The position numbers were made by a program, and so were the translations under genes. DNA of 64,000 bases from an uncultured bacterium (GTDB lineage Bacteria; Krumholzibacteriota; Krumholzibacteriia; LZORAL124-64-63): contig CALEMW010000219.1 of NCBI GenBank assembly GCA_937910695.1, positions 1 to 64,000 of the forward strand, in the 5' to 3' direction. Position 1 is the first letter of the stretch, and each line of letters opens with the position of its first letter. Shown in pieces: positions 17,963 through 27,701 of the stretch. The notes beneath the pieces are model-generated. The model worked only from the letters and a program-made list of their open reading frames with translations. It searched no databases and had not been told where the DNA came from.

Positions 17963-18056
17963 CGAAGGCGAAACGGTCCGCTGCGGCGAAAGTCGTTGCC
18001 TGACTGTCCCCAGCGGTCTAACGTGGGACTCCAACGATCGACGGAGGTAACGACCC

Positions 18057-18368
18057 ATGGACAAGAAGACGACCCATCAGATCAACGTGGACCTGCCTCA
18101 GGATGTCGCCGAGGGCAACTACGCCAACCTGGCCCTGATCGCCCACAGCCCCAGCGAGTTCATTCTGGACTTTGCGCGCATGCTGCCGGGCCTGCCCAAG
18201 GCCAAGGTCTGCGCCCGCATCGTCATGACGCCCCAGAACGCCAAGGCCTTGATGCGGACGCTGCAGACCAATATCCAGCGCTTCGAAGAGACTCACGGCG
18301 AGATCCGGCTGCCTGCCGGGGGTCAACCGCCTATCGTGGGATTCCAGGATCCCGACCTCAAGAACTGA
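18057..18368 (+). CDS. DUF3467 family protein
   Basis: A 103-residue plus-strand protein starting at ATG 18057 behind ACGGAGGTAACG. It matches the DUF3467 pattern: INVDLPQDVAEGNYANLALIAHSPSEFILDFARMLPG, then MTPQNAKALMRTLQTNIQRFEETHG. Members are small, cytosolic and of unknown function, common in Bacteroidota and other phyla. It is the only complete plus-strand gene in the window, divergent from the heptose genes and convergent with the ABC permease, so it is a single-gene unit. Confidence 0.85.
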   Translation: MDKKTTHQINVDLPQDVAEGNYANLALIAHSPSEFILDFARMLPGLPKAKVCARIVMTPQNAKALMRTLQTNIQRFEETHGEIRLPAGGQPPIVGFQDPDLKN

Positions 18369-18385
18369 CCCCGCCGCGACGGCCC

Positions 18386-19582
18386 TCAGGCGATCAAACG
18401 CCGCAGCCGGACCCTGGCCAGAACCATGAGGATCAGCAACGCCCCCACCAGCCACAGCAGGTGCGGGGCGTTTTCCGTGAGACCCCAGCCACGGCCGATC
18501 ATGTTGTGGAAGACCGTGATGGCCCGTCCAGACGGCAGCATCAGGGCCAACTGCTTCATGAATCCCGGTACGATCTCCAGGGGCCACCACAGACCGCCGA
18601 GGGACGCCATGAGCATCGAGACGGTCATGCCCATGCCGTCGGCCTGGCCGGTCGTACGGCAGAAGGTCGCGGCGACGAGGGCCAAAGCTGAACTGACACC
18701 TGTGAACAGGACCATCACCACGATCAGGGTCGCCACACTGTCGCCATAGTCCATACTCGGCAACAATGTGTTGAACCCAAGGAGAACAGCAGCCTGTGCC
18801 AGCCCGACCAGAAGCGGGCCAAGGAAAAGGCCGGCCGCCAGGGTGGTCGAAGAAGCAGCACCGAGGCGCAATCGCGTCAGAGTGCCGGCACGGCGCTCCA
18901 GCACGATGTCGCGGACGCTCATGAGCATGAACATCATCACGAACATCAAGGTGTAGCTAGGGCCGGTATGCTGGAAGCCGGAGGACATACCCGCCAGGGC
19001 GGATTCCTCCTGCTGCTGTCTGCCCAGGGTCGTGGCCGCAAGAACGACCCGCGGTTCGGCCCAGAGCGAGTCGAACACCGCCTGGTCGAATTCGCCGGCT
19101 CCGGCGGCATGGCGACCGCCCTGGATGGCGTCGAGGCGTCGGACCGCTTCGGCCAGGGCCGTGCGCGATGTCTGGGCGCTGGCCCGGTCCGAGTCGAAGA
19201 AGAAACGCAGGGGAGCCGGTCGACCCGCTGTGAGGCTATCGTCGAAGGCGGCGGGAATCCAAAGTGCCGCGGTGCGCCGGCCATCGTCCACGAGTTGGCG
19301 GGCTAGGTCCTCGGAGCCCACGGTGTCCGCGACGACGATCCGGTATTGCTCACGCCCGCCGAGCGAAGCGATCAGGTCACCGGAAGCAGCACTGCGACTC
19401 GCGTCGTAGACAGTGACCTCCGGTGCTTCGGATGGGCCGCTACTACTCGTGGTGCCGAACATCATACCCATCAGCACGGTGAACATGATGGGCATGCCGA
19501 ACATCCAGAACAGATTCGATTTTTCGGCGAGGATCTTGCGCACGTGCAGCAGGACCAGGGTGCGGATGACGGCGCTGGTCAT
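18386..19582 (-). CDS. ABC-2 type permease of an exporter (second subunit)
   Basis: A 398-residue membrane protein with one N-terminal helix (NLFWMFGMPIMFTVLMGMMFG), a large extracytoplasmic domain and about five C-terminal helices, including TLMFVMMFMLMSVRDIVLERRAGTLTRLRLG, the conserved coupling region of ABC-2 permeases. It starts in an ATGA overlap with the other permease gene. With that gene and the ATPase upstream it forms a complete exporter. The substrate is unknown; the large outer domains suggest a lipid, polysaccharide or drug rather than a small ion. Confidence 0.87.
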   Translation of the reverse strand: MTSAVIRTLVLLHVRKILAEKSNLFWMFGMPIMFTVLMGMMFGTTSSSGPSEAPEVTVYDASRSAASGDLIASLGGREQYRIVVADTVGSEDLARQLVDDGRRTAALWIPAAFDDSLTAGRPAPLRFFFDSDRASAQTSRTALAEAVRRLDAIQGGRHAAGAGEFDQAVFDSLWAEPRVVLAATTLGRQQQEESALAGMSSGFQHTGPSYTLMFVMMFMLMSVRDIVLERRAGTLTRLRLGAASSTTLAAGLFLGPLLVGLAQAAVLLGFNTLLPSMDYGDSVATLIVVMVLFTGVSSALALVAATFCRTTGQADGMGMTVSMLMASLGGLWWPLEIVPGFMKQLALMLPSGRAITVFHNMIGRGWGLTENAPHLLWLVGALLILMVLARVRLRRLIA

Positions 19583-20910
19583 AGCAGGCCCACCTTTCCG
19601 CCCCGACGCTTGTAGATGAGGACCGACAGTCCCAAGAAGACCACGGTGATGGACATGAGGATCAGCAGATGCATGCCCACCGAGCCTACTCCCCTGTTGT
19701 ACGCAATCACCGAGGTGAAGGCCGTATTGGCCCAGTAATTGGGAGTGAAACGACCGATGGTCTGCAGGACGGCCGGCATGGCTTCGGGTTGTATGAAATT
19801 GCCGCCGATGAGTGCCAGGAACAGGGTAACGCCCGTGCTGACCTGCCCGAGCTGCTTCTCGTCGCGAGTCAGCAGCGCGAGAGGGAGGTAGAACGAAGCG
19901 AGCATGCCGGCGGTGGCGAGGGCGACCAGGGCCAGGGCGAAGGGATCAGGGCCCAGATTCATTTTGAAAAGGAGTTTGCCGGCCCCGAACAGCACCATCA
20001 TCTGCAGCAATCCGTTGGCCGCCGCAAAGGACCACTTACCGAGCAGCAAATCCGAATCACGGAGCGGCGCCACCAGGAGCCTGCGCAGAGTTCCGGAAGC
20101 CCGCTCACGGTGCAGATCGCCGCCAGCATTGGCGGCGGCGAACATCATGAAGAAGATCCCCATGCCGGGCAGGATCCAGTCGAACATGTTGCGCGACGAT
20201 TGGGGCGACTCCATCTCCCCCACCTCGCCGGCGCTGCGCTCGTAGGTCACGAGATCGACGGCGGGGGTTGCGAAGGCGTCGGAGAGGACCACCTGGTGGT
20301 CGAAAATCGTGGACATCTGCTTCCAGGCCGCCTCGGCTTCGGAGGTGCCGTCACGAACTTGGCGCCAGACTTCGAGCAAAGAGGTGTCCTTGAAGAACAT
20401 GTCGAAGGGATGATGTTCACCCTGTGCGGGATACCAGTCCTCGGGCCAGACGGCGACGTAGACCGCTTCGCCCGCTCTGACCTCCAGGAGCATGCGCTCG
20501 AGGATCTGCTGGACGATATCGGCCTGGAAAGCGCTGACGGGATCTTTCCAGAGTTCGAAAACCACCTTCTCACCGCTGAAGAGGATAGCCGGCGACATGT
20601 CGGGGAAGACCAGGGCCGCCCGCACCTCTCCTTTGCGGACCAGAGAGTCAGCGGTCAGCGAATCGCACCAGACGGGACGGAAGAAGCCGCTCTGGTCCAG
20701 GGCATTGTCGAGGGAGTCGCGGATCAACTGTGGCGGATCGCCGACCAGCGCGAGTGGGATGGCCTCCATCTGGGGACCGTCGTCGCCGAAGCCGCCGAAG
20801 GACACGCCGAGCACGGCGGTCAGCAACAAGGGCAGCGCCAGGGTCACGATCACGGACTGGCGGTCGGCCCACCAGCGCCGGATATCCTTGCGGACGAGAA
20901 CTCCGAGCAT
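19579..20910 (-). CDS. ABC-2 type permease of an exporter (first subunit)
   Basis: Same layout as its neighbour: N-terminal helix (VTLALPLLLTAVLGVSFGGFG), a long outer domain and C-terminal membrane helices, with FDWILPGMGIFFMMFAAANAGGDLHRERASGTLRRLL before the last set. The ATG at 20910 follows AGGAGGTGGGC; the GTG two codons earlier in the track is less well placed. The two permeases are divergent paralogues and probably form the heterodimeric channel of one transporter. Confidence 0.87.
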   Translation of the reverse strand: MLGVLVRKDIRRWWADRQSVIVTLALPLLLTAVLGVSFGGFGDDGPQMEAIPLALVGDPPQLIRDSLDNALDQSGFFRPVWCDSLTADSLVRKGEVRAALVFPDMSPAILFSGEKVVFELWKDPVSAFQADIVQQILERMLLEVRAGEAVYVAVWPEDWYPAQGEHHPFDMFFKDTSLLEVWRQVRDGTSEAEAAWKQMSTIFDHQVVLSDAFATPAVDLVTYERSAGEVGEMESPQSSRNMFDWILPGMGIFFMMFAAANAGGDLHRERASGTLRRLLVAPLRDSDLLLGKWSFAAANGLLQMMVLFGAGKLLFKMNLGPDPFALALVALATAGMLASFYLPLALLTRDEKQLGQVSTGVTLFLALIGGNFIQPEAMPAVLQTIGRFTPNYWANTAFTSVIAYNRGVGSVGMHLLILMSITVVFLGLSVLIYKRRGGKVGLL

Positions 20911-20919
20911 GCCCACCTC

Positions 20920-21852
20920 CTACTCGCGCAGAGCGCGGCCCGTGATTTTGAGATAGAGGGATTCGAGGTTGGGACGGATGACCTCGAGCTGGTCGAGTTC
21001 CAGTCCATCCTCGGTGAGCCAGGTCTGCAGACGTGCGACGACGGGCGCACCGTCGTCGCATTGGATCTCGAACTTGCCCCGGCGGAAACCGGCCCAGCTC
21101 ACGCCCGGCCAGCGGGCGGCATCGGCTGCGAGGTCGGCGTGGCGGTCGGTGGCGAGCAGTAGGCGTACGGCGTCAGACTCACCGATCTCGTGAATCAGTT
21201 GTTCCTTGTCGCCGAGGGCGGCCAGGCGGCCGTGGTCGATGACACCGATCCGGTCGCAGAGCTGTTCCGCCTCTTCCAGGTAGTGGGTCGTATAGAGCAC
21301 GGTGAGGCCTTGCTCGTTCATGCCGCGGATCAGGTCGAGGATCCTCGTGCGGGCCTGAGCGTCGATGCCCACGGTCGGTTCGTCCAGGAACAGGACGTCG
21401 GGGGCATGGACCAGACCCATCATGATGTTCAGGCGACGCTTCATGCCGCCGGAAAAACCCTTCACAGGACGACGGGCGTGCTCGGTGAGCTCGCTCAGTT
21501 CGAGGAGCTCGGCGACGCGGCGTTTGAGCTGGTCGCCCTTGAGACCATACAGACGACCGAACACGTCGAGGTTCTGTTCCGCTGTGAGTTCTTCGTAGAG
21601 AGCCATTTCCTGAGGTACGACGCCGATGCGGCGGCGGATAGCCTCACCGTCGGTCGTGACGTCGAGTCCGCAGACACTGGCGCGCCCGGAGTCAGGCGGA
21701 AGCAGTGTGGCGAGGATGGAGATCGTCGTCGTCTTGCCGGCGCCGTTGGGCCCGAGAAGTCCGAAGATCTCACCTGCCGCAACGGTGAACGACACGCCAT
21801 CGACAGCCTTGACGTCTCCGAAGCGTTTGCCGAGTTCGTGGACCTGAATCAT
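20920..21852 (-). CDS. ABC exporter ATP-binding protein
   Basis: A 310-residue ATPase of the DrrA/NatA/CcmA-like group: Walker A GPNGAGKTTT, signature VKGFSGGMKRRL and Walker B VLFLDEPTVGID, followed by the His-switch region YTTHYLEEAEQL. The C-terminal extension of about 90 residues is usual for the DrrA type. The start at ATG 21852 is in an ATGA overlap with the acyltransferase gene and has GGAGGAGGG in front. It powers the two permeases encoded downstream. Confidence 0.93.
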   Translation of the reverse strand: MIQVHELGKRFGDVKAVDGVSFTVAAGEIFGLLGPNGAGKTTTISILATLLPPDSGRASVCGLDVTTDGEAIRRRIGVVPQEMALYEELTAEQNLDVFGRLYGLKGDQLKRRVAELLELSELTEHARRPVKGFSGGMKRRLNIMMGLVHAPDVLFLDEPTVGIDAQARTRILDLIRGMNEQGLTVLYTTHYLEEAEQLCDRIGVIDHGRLAALGDKEQLIHEIGESDAVRLLLATDRHADLAADAARWPGVSWAGFRRGKFEIQCDDGAPVVARLQTWLTEDGLELDQLEVIRPNLESLYLKITGRALRE

Positions 21853-22814
21853 CGTCCCTCCTCCACGGGTGACGGCCCGCCCCTCTTTTCGGGAGGCCGT
21901 GTTTTCCAACGTCGGTGAACCCAGAAATACAACTCGGGCCGCGCACGGATCTGCGTGCCGAGACTGTCGATAAGAGCCTGGGTCAGGTCTCTCACCGCAG
22001 TCTCTTCGTCCTGATCGGGATCGGGTTCCAGGACGGTTCCTGGCCGAATGGTATGGGTGCCGTCGCCGTCACATTCGAGAAAAGCCGTCACCAGGGGACA
22101 ACGCAGCTTCCAAGCGAAGTAAGCAACACCGCGTGGCGTCGAGGCCGGACGGCCCAGAAAGTCGACGAAGACTCCGTCGTCGCCGGCGTTCACATCGGGC
22201 AGCATGGCCACGAACTCGCCGCGGCGTACGGCCCGAATGACTTCGCGCACCGAAGCGTCGGCCTTGATCACCCGCATTCCCGACCGTTCGCGGATGCGAT
22301 TTTGGAGGCCATCGACCCAAGGGTTGCTCTGGGTTCGGGCGACGACCGACATCGGGATCCCCGCCGCGGAGGCGGCGGCACCGAGAAGCTCCCAGTTCCC
22401 GTAATGACCTGTGACGAGGATAGCGCCCCGGCCCTGCCGATGCAGTTCGTGAATGGGAGCCAGAGCCTCGTGGTCCACTCGGGCCAGAATTTCGTCTTTA
22501 TCCCATCCCGACATGGCGAAGAATTCCAGCATGGTCTCGCCGAGGTTCTCGTAAAACGAATCACACAGGGCGTCGATCTCTCCGACTCCGAGTTCCGGAA
22601 AACCCCGACGCATGTTGTCGGTCACCACGGGACGACGAAAACCCAGACGGCGGTTCACGAAAGCGCCCAGGCCTCGGCCGAGCCCCCGCCACCAGCGTTC
22701 AGGCAGACAGCGCACCAAGGCGAGTACGGCCGTCAGGAGCAGGTACTCCAGGGCCCAGCGCCAGCGCTTGGGGGCTCGTGCCAACGTATCTCCTTCAACG
22801 AGGGTGCTCCGCAT
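21849..22814 (-). CDS. LpxL/HtrB-family lysophospholipid (lipid A) acyltransferase
   Basis: Membrane-bound acyltransferase of 321 residues with an N-terminal anchor helix (EYLLLTAVLALVRCLP) and the catalytic HX4E motif TGHYGNWELLG (His137, Glu142). Later segments LPDVNAGDDGVFVDFLGRPASTPRG and PELYFWVHRRWKTRP are typical of LpxL/LpxM proteins. It would transfer an acyl chain from ACP to a lipid A precursor, fitting the heptose genes nearby. Lipid A versus another lipid acceptor cannot be decided. The start overlaps the end of dprA by 20 bases. Confidence 0.87.
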   Translation of the reverse strand: MRSTLVEGDTLARAPKRWRWALEYLLLTAVLALVRCLPERWWRGLGRGLGAFVNRRLGFRRPVVTDNMRRGFPELGVGEIDALCDSFYENLGETMLEFFAMSGWDKDEILARVDHEALAPIHELHRQGRGAILVTGHYGNWELLGAAASAAGIPMSVVARTQSNPWVDGLQNRIRERSGMRVIKADASVREVIRAVRRGEFVAMLPDVNAGDDGVFVDFLGRPASTPRGVAYFAWKLRCPLVTAFLECDGDGTHTIRPGTVLEPDPDQDEETAVRDLTQALIDSLGTQIRARPELYFWVHRRWKTRPPEKRGGPSPVEEGR

Positions 22815-23691
22815 CGGGTATCCAGATCCTACGCGCCACCATGCCGCCCGGCAACCGTTGGATCAGGCCCGCCAGTTCGAGAACGGTCAAGGCCTCCAGC
22901 CAGACCGGTTCAGTACCCCGCCAACGACCGCGGAGTTCGGACAGACGCAGACCCGTCAGATCGAGCCGCTCCCAGATCCAGCGCGCCGGTGATCCAGGCC
23001 GAGGCAGGGTGGCTCCGGCGGCTGCAGATTCGATCGCCGTCGGATCGGCTCCGGCAGGAAGACCGATCACGGCCGTCAAATCCCTGACCGACTCCATCAG
23101 ATGAGCCCCTTCCCGCAGGAGCTTGTGGCAGCCCCTCACCTCGGGTGCGTCCACCGGGCCTGGCACGGCGAAAACCTCGCGCCCGAGATCGACGGCCTGG
23201 TGAGCCGTGTGCATGGCCCCGCTGCGGATCGGTGCTTCGACAACGATCACCGCCCGTGCCAATCCTGCAATCAAACGGTTGCGACGGGGAAAATTGTAGG
23301 GAAGCGGTGGTGTGCCCGGCTCCTCTTCGGTGACCACGCAGGCAGTCCGTTCGATGTCCCGACGCAGCACGGCGTGGCGGGACGGAAATGTGAGATCGAT
23401 TCCCGTGCCCATGACCGCCACCGTCGGACTGCCCGCTTCGAGGGCGCCGCGGTGGGCCGCCCCGTCGATGCCCGCAGCCATCCCGCTGACGATGGTCCAA
23501 CCCAGGCGGCCCAGCTCGGCGGCGAGTCTCTGTGCCACCGTGCGTCCGCGGTGGGACGCCCGACGCGTGCCGACGATGGCCACAGCATCATATCCCAGCA
23601 CGGCGGCTGTTCCCCGGCCCCAGATCTTCTCGGGCGGACCCGGAACCTCCAGCCAGCCGGCGGGCCAGGCCGCGTCTCCAGGACACAACAT
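22795..23691 (-). CDS. dprA: DNA processing protein DprA
   Basis: Binds incoming single-stranded DNA and loads RecA during natural transformation. The Rossmann-like core shows VAIVGTRRAS, TIVSGMAAGIDGAAHRGAL, VAVMGTGID and NFPRRNRLIAGLARAVIVVEA, all DprA hallmarks, and a C-terminal winged-helix-like region follows. I use ATG 23691 (MLCPGD), behind GGGGGAT; in-frame TTG codons further up overlap obgE. This start leaves almost none of the N-terminal helical domain found in most DprA proteins. Confidence 0.88.
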   Translation of the reverse strand: MLCPGDAAWPAGWLEVPGPPEKIWGRGTAAVLGYDAVAIVGTRRASHRGRTVAQRLAAELGRLGWTIVSGMAAGIDGAAHRGALEAGSPTVAVMGTGIDLTFPSRHAVLRRDIERTACVVTEEEPGTPPLPYNFPRRNRLIAGLARAVIVVEAPIRSGAMHTAHQAVDLGREVFAVPGPVDAPEVRGCHKLLREGAHLMESVRDLTAVIGLPAGADPTAIESAAAGATLPRPGSPARWIWERLDLTGLRLSELRGRWRGTEPVWLEALTVLELAGLIQRLPGGMVARRIWIPDAEHPR

Positions 23692-23773
23692 CCAATCCCC
23701 CGCTGTGAGGGGCGTTCTACGATCGTTCAATGAGGATGTTTCCTCTCCGGGAGGAGGGGAATGTGCGGCCGAC

Positions 23774-24796
23774 CTAGACGTCGACCTGGTCGGGAAGCGC
23801 GTTGTAGAGATCGCGGAGGACATGGCGCAACGTATCGATGCCCAATCCGGTGACGGCGGAGATGCTCAGCACTTCGCGGTCGCAGTGGTCGCCGGTCCAA
23901 TTGCTGACTTCACGCTGGATTTCGGGAATCAGTTCGTCATCCACGATATCGAGCTTGTTCAGCACCACCACGAAGGGCAGATCGGCAAGGCGACGGCCAT
24001 AGGCTTCTAGTTCCTGGCGCAGAATCTGAAGCGTGGCGACCGGTGCAGTGTCGTTGGCGTCGACGAGGTAGACCAGCCCGCGGGTGCGCTCCACATGGCG
24101 CAGGAACTCATGGCCGAGGCCGCGCCCGTCGCTGGCGCCCTCGATCAGGCCGGGGATGTCGGCCAGGGTGCAGCTGGTGAACTCCCCGAGGTCGATGATG
24201 CCCAAGTTGGGCACGAGGGTCGTGAACGGGTAGTCGGCGATCTTCGGGCGGGCCGCGGTGAGACGGCTCAGCAGTGTCGACTTACCTGCGTTGGGCAGGC
24301 CGATCAGACCGATGTCGGCCAGCAGCTTGAGTTCGAGGCGGAGATGACGGTGCACGCCGTCCTTGCCTGACGAGGCGCGATCAGGAGTCTGATTCTTGGG
24401 TGAACGGAATTCGTAATTCCCCTTGCCGCCCTTGCCGCCCTCGGCGATGCAGAAGCGGTCACCGGGATGAGCGAGGTCGGCGATCAGGTCGTCGGTATCG
24501 GCGTCGAAAACCATGGTCCCACTGGGGATCACGACATCGACATCCTCACCATCGGAACCTGTTTTGTTCCACCCGCTGCCCGGCTGTCCCGGGTCGGCCT
24601 TGTAGTTCTTGCGATAACGGAAGTCCTGAAGCGTAGAGCTCGCGCTCGAAGCCGTCAGCCAGACCGAGCCACCCCTGCCGCCATTGCCGCCGTTGGGCCC
24701 GCCCCTTGGCACGCCCTTCTCGCGACGGTAGGCGACGCAGCCGTCGCCCCCGCTCCCGCTCTGTACGTTGATCTCGGCGACATCGACGAACTTCAC
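23774..24796 (-). CDS. obgE: Ribosome-associated GTPase Obg/CgtA
   Basis: Essential GTPase acting in 50S assembly and stress control. The glycine-rich Obg fold fills the N-terminal 158 residues (GSGGDGCVAYRREKGVPRGGPNGGNGGRGG). It is followed by the G domain with GLPNAGKSTLL, the DIPGLIEGA switch, NKLD and ISAVTGLG. The 340-residue length corresponds to Obg without a long C-terminal extension. It starts one base after the aminotransferase stop and continues into dprA. Confidence 0.96.
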   Translation of the reverse strand: MKFVDVAEINVQSGSGGDGCVAYRREKGVPRGGPNGGNGGRGGSVWLTASSASSTLQDFRYRKNYKADPGQPGSGWNKTGSDGEDVDVVIPSGTMVFDADTDDLIADLAHPGDRFCIAEGGKGGKGNYEFRSPKNQTPDRASSGKDGVHRHLRLELKLLADIGLIGLPNAGKSTLLSRLTAARPKIADYPFTTLVPNLGIIDLGEFTSCTLADIPGLIEGASDGRGLGHEFLRHVERTRGLVYLVDANDTAPVATLQILRQELEAYGRRLADLPFVVVLNKLDIVDDELIPEIQREVSNWTGDHCDREVLSISAVTGLGIDTLRHVLRDLYNALPDQVDV

Positions 24797-24797
24797 A

Positions 24798-25985
24798 TCA
24801 ACCTCCGAATGTGGCGACGCCGGCGCGGAAGCGCTCGGCCGCTTCCCGCAGAGTATCCTCGTGGATGGCGTAGCTCAAGCGCAGATGACCGGGAACTCCG
24901 AATGGTTCGCCCGGTACCGTCGCCAGCTTCTGAGCGGCGAGCAGATGCTCGGCCAGACGCCAGTCCCCCCCGGAGCCGCGGTCCGGGTCGATCAAACCCC
25001 GCACGTCGGCCAACAGGTAAAAGGCGCCGTCGGGAACGGTGAAGCTCACGCCGTCGATGCCCGACAGACTCTCGACCAACACGTCGCGGCGCAGTCGGAA
25101 GGCCCGAGCCATCTCGGCGACCTTCGCGCCGCAGCCGAATGCGGCGAGCGACGCCTTCTGGGCGACGGTGTTCACGTTGCTCGTCGAGTGGCTCTGCAGG
25201 CGGTTCATGGCGCCGATCGTGCTGCGGTCCGCGATGCCGAAGCCGACGCGCCAGCCGGTCATGGCATAGCTCTTGGACAGGCCGCTCACCGTCACGATGC
25301 GGTGACGCAAGTCGGGGGCCACCGTCATCAGGGGAACGTGGCCGGCGTCGGTGTAGACGAGGTCCTCGTAGATTTCGTCGGTCAGGATGAAGAAACTCGT
25401 CATGCGGAAGTAGTCCGCGAGGGCTTCGAGTTCCGACCTGGTGTAGACGGCGCCTGAGGGGTTCGACGGCGTGTTCAGGATGAGGGCCTTGGCACGGCCG
25501 GCACCGGCGCGCTCTAGGTCTTCCGGAGTGATCTTCCAGCCGGGTTGGGAGGGAACCACCGGCGTCATGCGGGCTCGCAGAGCGGCGATCTGGGCCGGGT
25601 AGGTGACCCAGTATGGAACCGGCACCGCCACCTCGTCGCCCTGGTTCAGGAGCATGGACAAGGCGTTGAAGAGGATCTGCTTGGCACCGTTGGAGATGAT
25701 GACTTCAGCGGGCTCTATGGTGACGCCCATCTTGGCAGAGTAGTGAGTCGCCACGGCTTGACGAAGGGCAGGGATGCCGGCGCTGGCCGTGTACCCGTTG
25801 CCACCCTCGTCGATGGCGCGATGGGCTGCTTCCTTGATGGGCTCGGGCGTATCGAAGTCTGGCTCGCCTGCGGTCAGGTTGATGACTGGTTCGCCCTTGG
25901 CCAGAAGTTCCTTCGCCTGACCCGACAGCTTGAGGGTCGGAGAATCACCCAGTACGTCAGCCAGCCATCCCAGCCTGAGTTCCAT
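24798..25985 (-). CDS. Pyridoxal-phosphate aminotransferase, aspartate type (class I)
   Basis: A 395-residue fold-type I aminotransferase. NLTAGEPDFDTPEPIKEAA at the N-terminus, NTPSNPSGAVYTRSELEAL in the middle, the PLP-lysine motif SGLSKSYAMTGWRVGF and the C-terminal HLRLSYAIHEDTLREAAERF match the aspartate aminotransferase Ib group. Aspartate/oxaloacetate is the likely substrate pair, although prephenate or broad-specificity forms share these motifs. The ATG follows AGGGGGCG. A 123-base gap separates it from coaD. Confidence 0.88.
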   Translation of the reverse strand: MELRLGWLADVLGDSPTLKLSGQAKELLAKGEPVINLTAGEPDFDTPEPIKEAAHRAIDEGGNGYTASAGIPALRQAVATHYSAKMGVTIEPAEVIISNGAKQILFNALSMLLNQGDEVAVPVPYWVTYPAQIAALRARMTPVVPSQPGWKITPEDLERAGAGRAKALILNTPSNPSGAVYTRSELEALADYFRMTSFFILTDEIYEDLVYTDAGHVPLMTVAPDLRHRIVTVSGLSKSYAMTGWRVGFGIADRSTIGAMNRLQSHSTSNVNTVAQKASLAAFGCGAKVAEMARAFRLRRDVLVESLSGIDGVSFTVPDGAFYLLADVRGLIDPDRGSGGDWRLAEHLLAAQKLATVPGEPFGVPGHLRLSYAIHEDTLREAAERFRAGVATFGG

Positions 25986-26108
25986 GATCGCCCCCTTGGC
26001 GTAGTTTTGAATTCAGCATCTCGTCTGAGACAAATGTGGTGTGTTGCGGCGCTGAGGCAAGGCGTACTCACTGGAGACGACCACTTCGATCGTCCCCCGC
26101 CGTTGGCG

Positions 26109-26600
26109 TCAATCCCGGAAACGATCCCTGAGGGCTGCGGCCGCCTCGGGAGGCACATAGGGATCCACCGGACCTCCGCAGCGGGCGACATCGCGCACGA
26201 GGGTGGCGCTGATCATCGCCAGCTCGGGTCTGGCGAAGAACAGAATCACTTCGAACCCCGGGTGCAGGGACCTGTTGAGAGCGGCCATGGGCTGTTCGTG
26301 CTCCAGGTCGGGAGAACCGCGCACACCGCGGACAACGACGTCGGCTCCAAGCTTTTCGACGGTCTCGACCAAAAGACCATTGAAGCCGGTCACACGACAT
26401 CGTCCAGCTCCTGCGACTCTGCGCACAGCCTCCCGAGCCACCTGGAGGCGGGTCTCGTGGTCGAGAAGAGTGGACCGTCCGCCCTCGGCAATCGCCAGGG
26501 TGACCGTGTCGAAGAGTGCGAGGCTGCGTTCGAGGATATCGAGATGGCCGTTGGTGATCGGATCGAAAGTGCCCGGGTAAAGGGCATGCTTGGCGCTCAT
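26109..26600 (-). CDS. coaD: Phosphopantetheine adenylyltransferase
   Basis: Penultimate step of coenzyme A synthesis. The nucleotidyltransferase motif [21 protein letters not shown], the [21 protein letters not shown] region and [21 protein letters not shown] identify CoaD; the length of 163 residues is normal. Its ATG overlaps the rsmD stop, matching the frequent rsmD-coaD pairing in bacteria. Confidence 0.96.
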   Translation of the reverse strand: MSAKHALYPGTFDPITNGHLDILERSLALFDTVTLAIAEGGRSTLLDHETRLQVAREAVRRVAGAGRCRVTGFNGLLVETVEKLGADVVVRGVRGSPDLEHEQPMAALNRSLHPGFEVILFFARPELAMISATLVRDVARCGGPVDPYVPPEAAAALRDRFRD

Positions 26601-27142
26601 GATTCACGCTCCATGAACGAGAGTTCGGACCGCCCGTAATGGCGACGGTCCAAGATCCAGCCGGACGGCGCGTCAGGGCCCGCACCGAATTCGTGCTCGA
26701 GGATGAGCAACCGGGTGCGACCCTCAGGGACACAGGCGACGCGGCAGACGTCGTGGACAAGATTCGACGAATAGGGCGGATCCGCAAACACTGCAAGGTC
26801 GTCGCCGGGCCGTCCCAACTCCTTGACGAACCAATTGTGTGCTTCGGCACGGACCACCGACCACCGCTCGGCAGTGACTCCGAGACTCTCCAGGTTGCGC
26901 CTGACGAAAGTCAGAGCTTCGGGCGAACGGTCGACGAAGGTGCAGGACACCGCGCCACGGCTCAGGGCCTCGATTCCCAGTCCACCAGCACCGCAGCACA
27001 AATCGAGTACCACGGCGCCGGACATCCGGTCGCCGAGAATCGAGAACAGGGATTCCTTGACCCGGTCGGTGGTCGGGCGCGTGGCGTCGCCGGCCGGCGC
27101 CTTGAGAACACGTCCTTTCCAGGTCCCGGCGATGACTCTCAT
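26597..27142 (-). CDS. rsmD: 16S rRNA (guanine966-N2)-methyltransferase
   Basis: SAM-dependent methyltransferase of the RsmD family. [18 protein letters not shown] at the N-terminus, [15 protein letters not shown], the SAM-binding [20 protein letters not shown] and the catalytic ADPPY motif are all present. The ATG at 27142 follows CGGGAGGTTC and overlaps the aroK stop; the longer track ORF starts within aroK. The product has 181 residues. Confidence 0.95.
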   Translation of the reverse strand: MRVIAGTWKGRVLKAPAGDATRPTTDRVKESLFSILGDRMSGAVVLDLCCGAGGLGIEALSRGAVSCTFVDRSPEALTFVRRNLESLGVTAERWSVVRAEAHNWFVKELGRPGDDLAVFADPPYSSNLVHDVCRVACVPEGRTRLLILEHEFGAGPDAPSGWILDRRHYGRSELSFMERES

Positions 27143-27672
27143 CGTTGAACCTCCCGATCGATATCTCCTTTGAACCGACAGGCCGTCACACGCCGAGCAA
27201 TGATCTCCGGATCGTCCCGATCCGTGCGCAGGCGAAAGTGGGCCGTGGCGGCGTAGAGAGGACGGCGTTTCAGATACAAGTCCTTCAGCCCTTCCCAACC
27301 GAGCTGCTGGACCAAGGGACGCTCGTTGGCCGGGCCGGCGCTGATCCTGGCATGCAGATTTTCCCAGGTGGTGTCGAGCCAGACGACCGGGCCTCTTTGG
27401 CGCAGCTGTCCTCGATTGGACTCACGCTCGACAACGCCGCCCCCGCAGGCGAGGATGCCGTCGCCCTCTCTGGGCAGGACGGTCAGCGCTTCACTCTCGA
27501 GCTGACGGAACCGGTCCTCTCCCTCCTGCTGGAAGATCTCGGCGACGGAGCGTCCCGCCGATTCGGCGATCCGCTCATCCAGATCGACGGCAGGCACGAA
27601 GGTGCGTTCCGACACAAGACGCGCCACCGTCGACTTGCCGCTGCCCATGAACCCAATCAGGGAAATCCACAC
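27139..27672 (-). CDS. aroK: Shikimate kinase
   Basis: Phosphorylates shikimate in the aromatic amino acid pathway. [17 protein letters not shown] is the Walker [19 protein letters not shown] carries the shikimate-binding Asp, and ACGGGVVER the second substrate motif; [12 protein letters not shown] is also typical. No ATG is well placed; a GTG at 27672 with GGAGG seven to eight bases before it is the likely start, giving 177 residues. It probably heads the aroK-rsmD-coaD unit. Confidence 0.93.
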   Translation of the reverse strand: MWISLIGFMGSGKSTVARLVSERTFVPAVDLDERIAESAGRSVAEIFQQEGEDRFRQLESEALTVLPREGDGILACGGGVVERESNRGQLRQRGPVVWLDTTWENLHARISAGPANERPLVQQLGWEGLKDLYLKRRPLYAATAHFRLRTDRDDPEIIARRVTACRFKGDIDREVQR

Positions 27673-27701
27673 GTCCGCTACCTCCGCATCGATGAACGCC
27701 G

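Noticed and set aside
17003-18691. 562-aa plus-strand ORF spanning the heptose kinase and DUF3467 region
   Set aside because: It crosses the kinase in antisense, the heptose promoter and the DUF3467 gene in a different frame.
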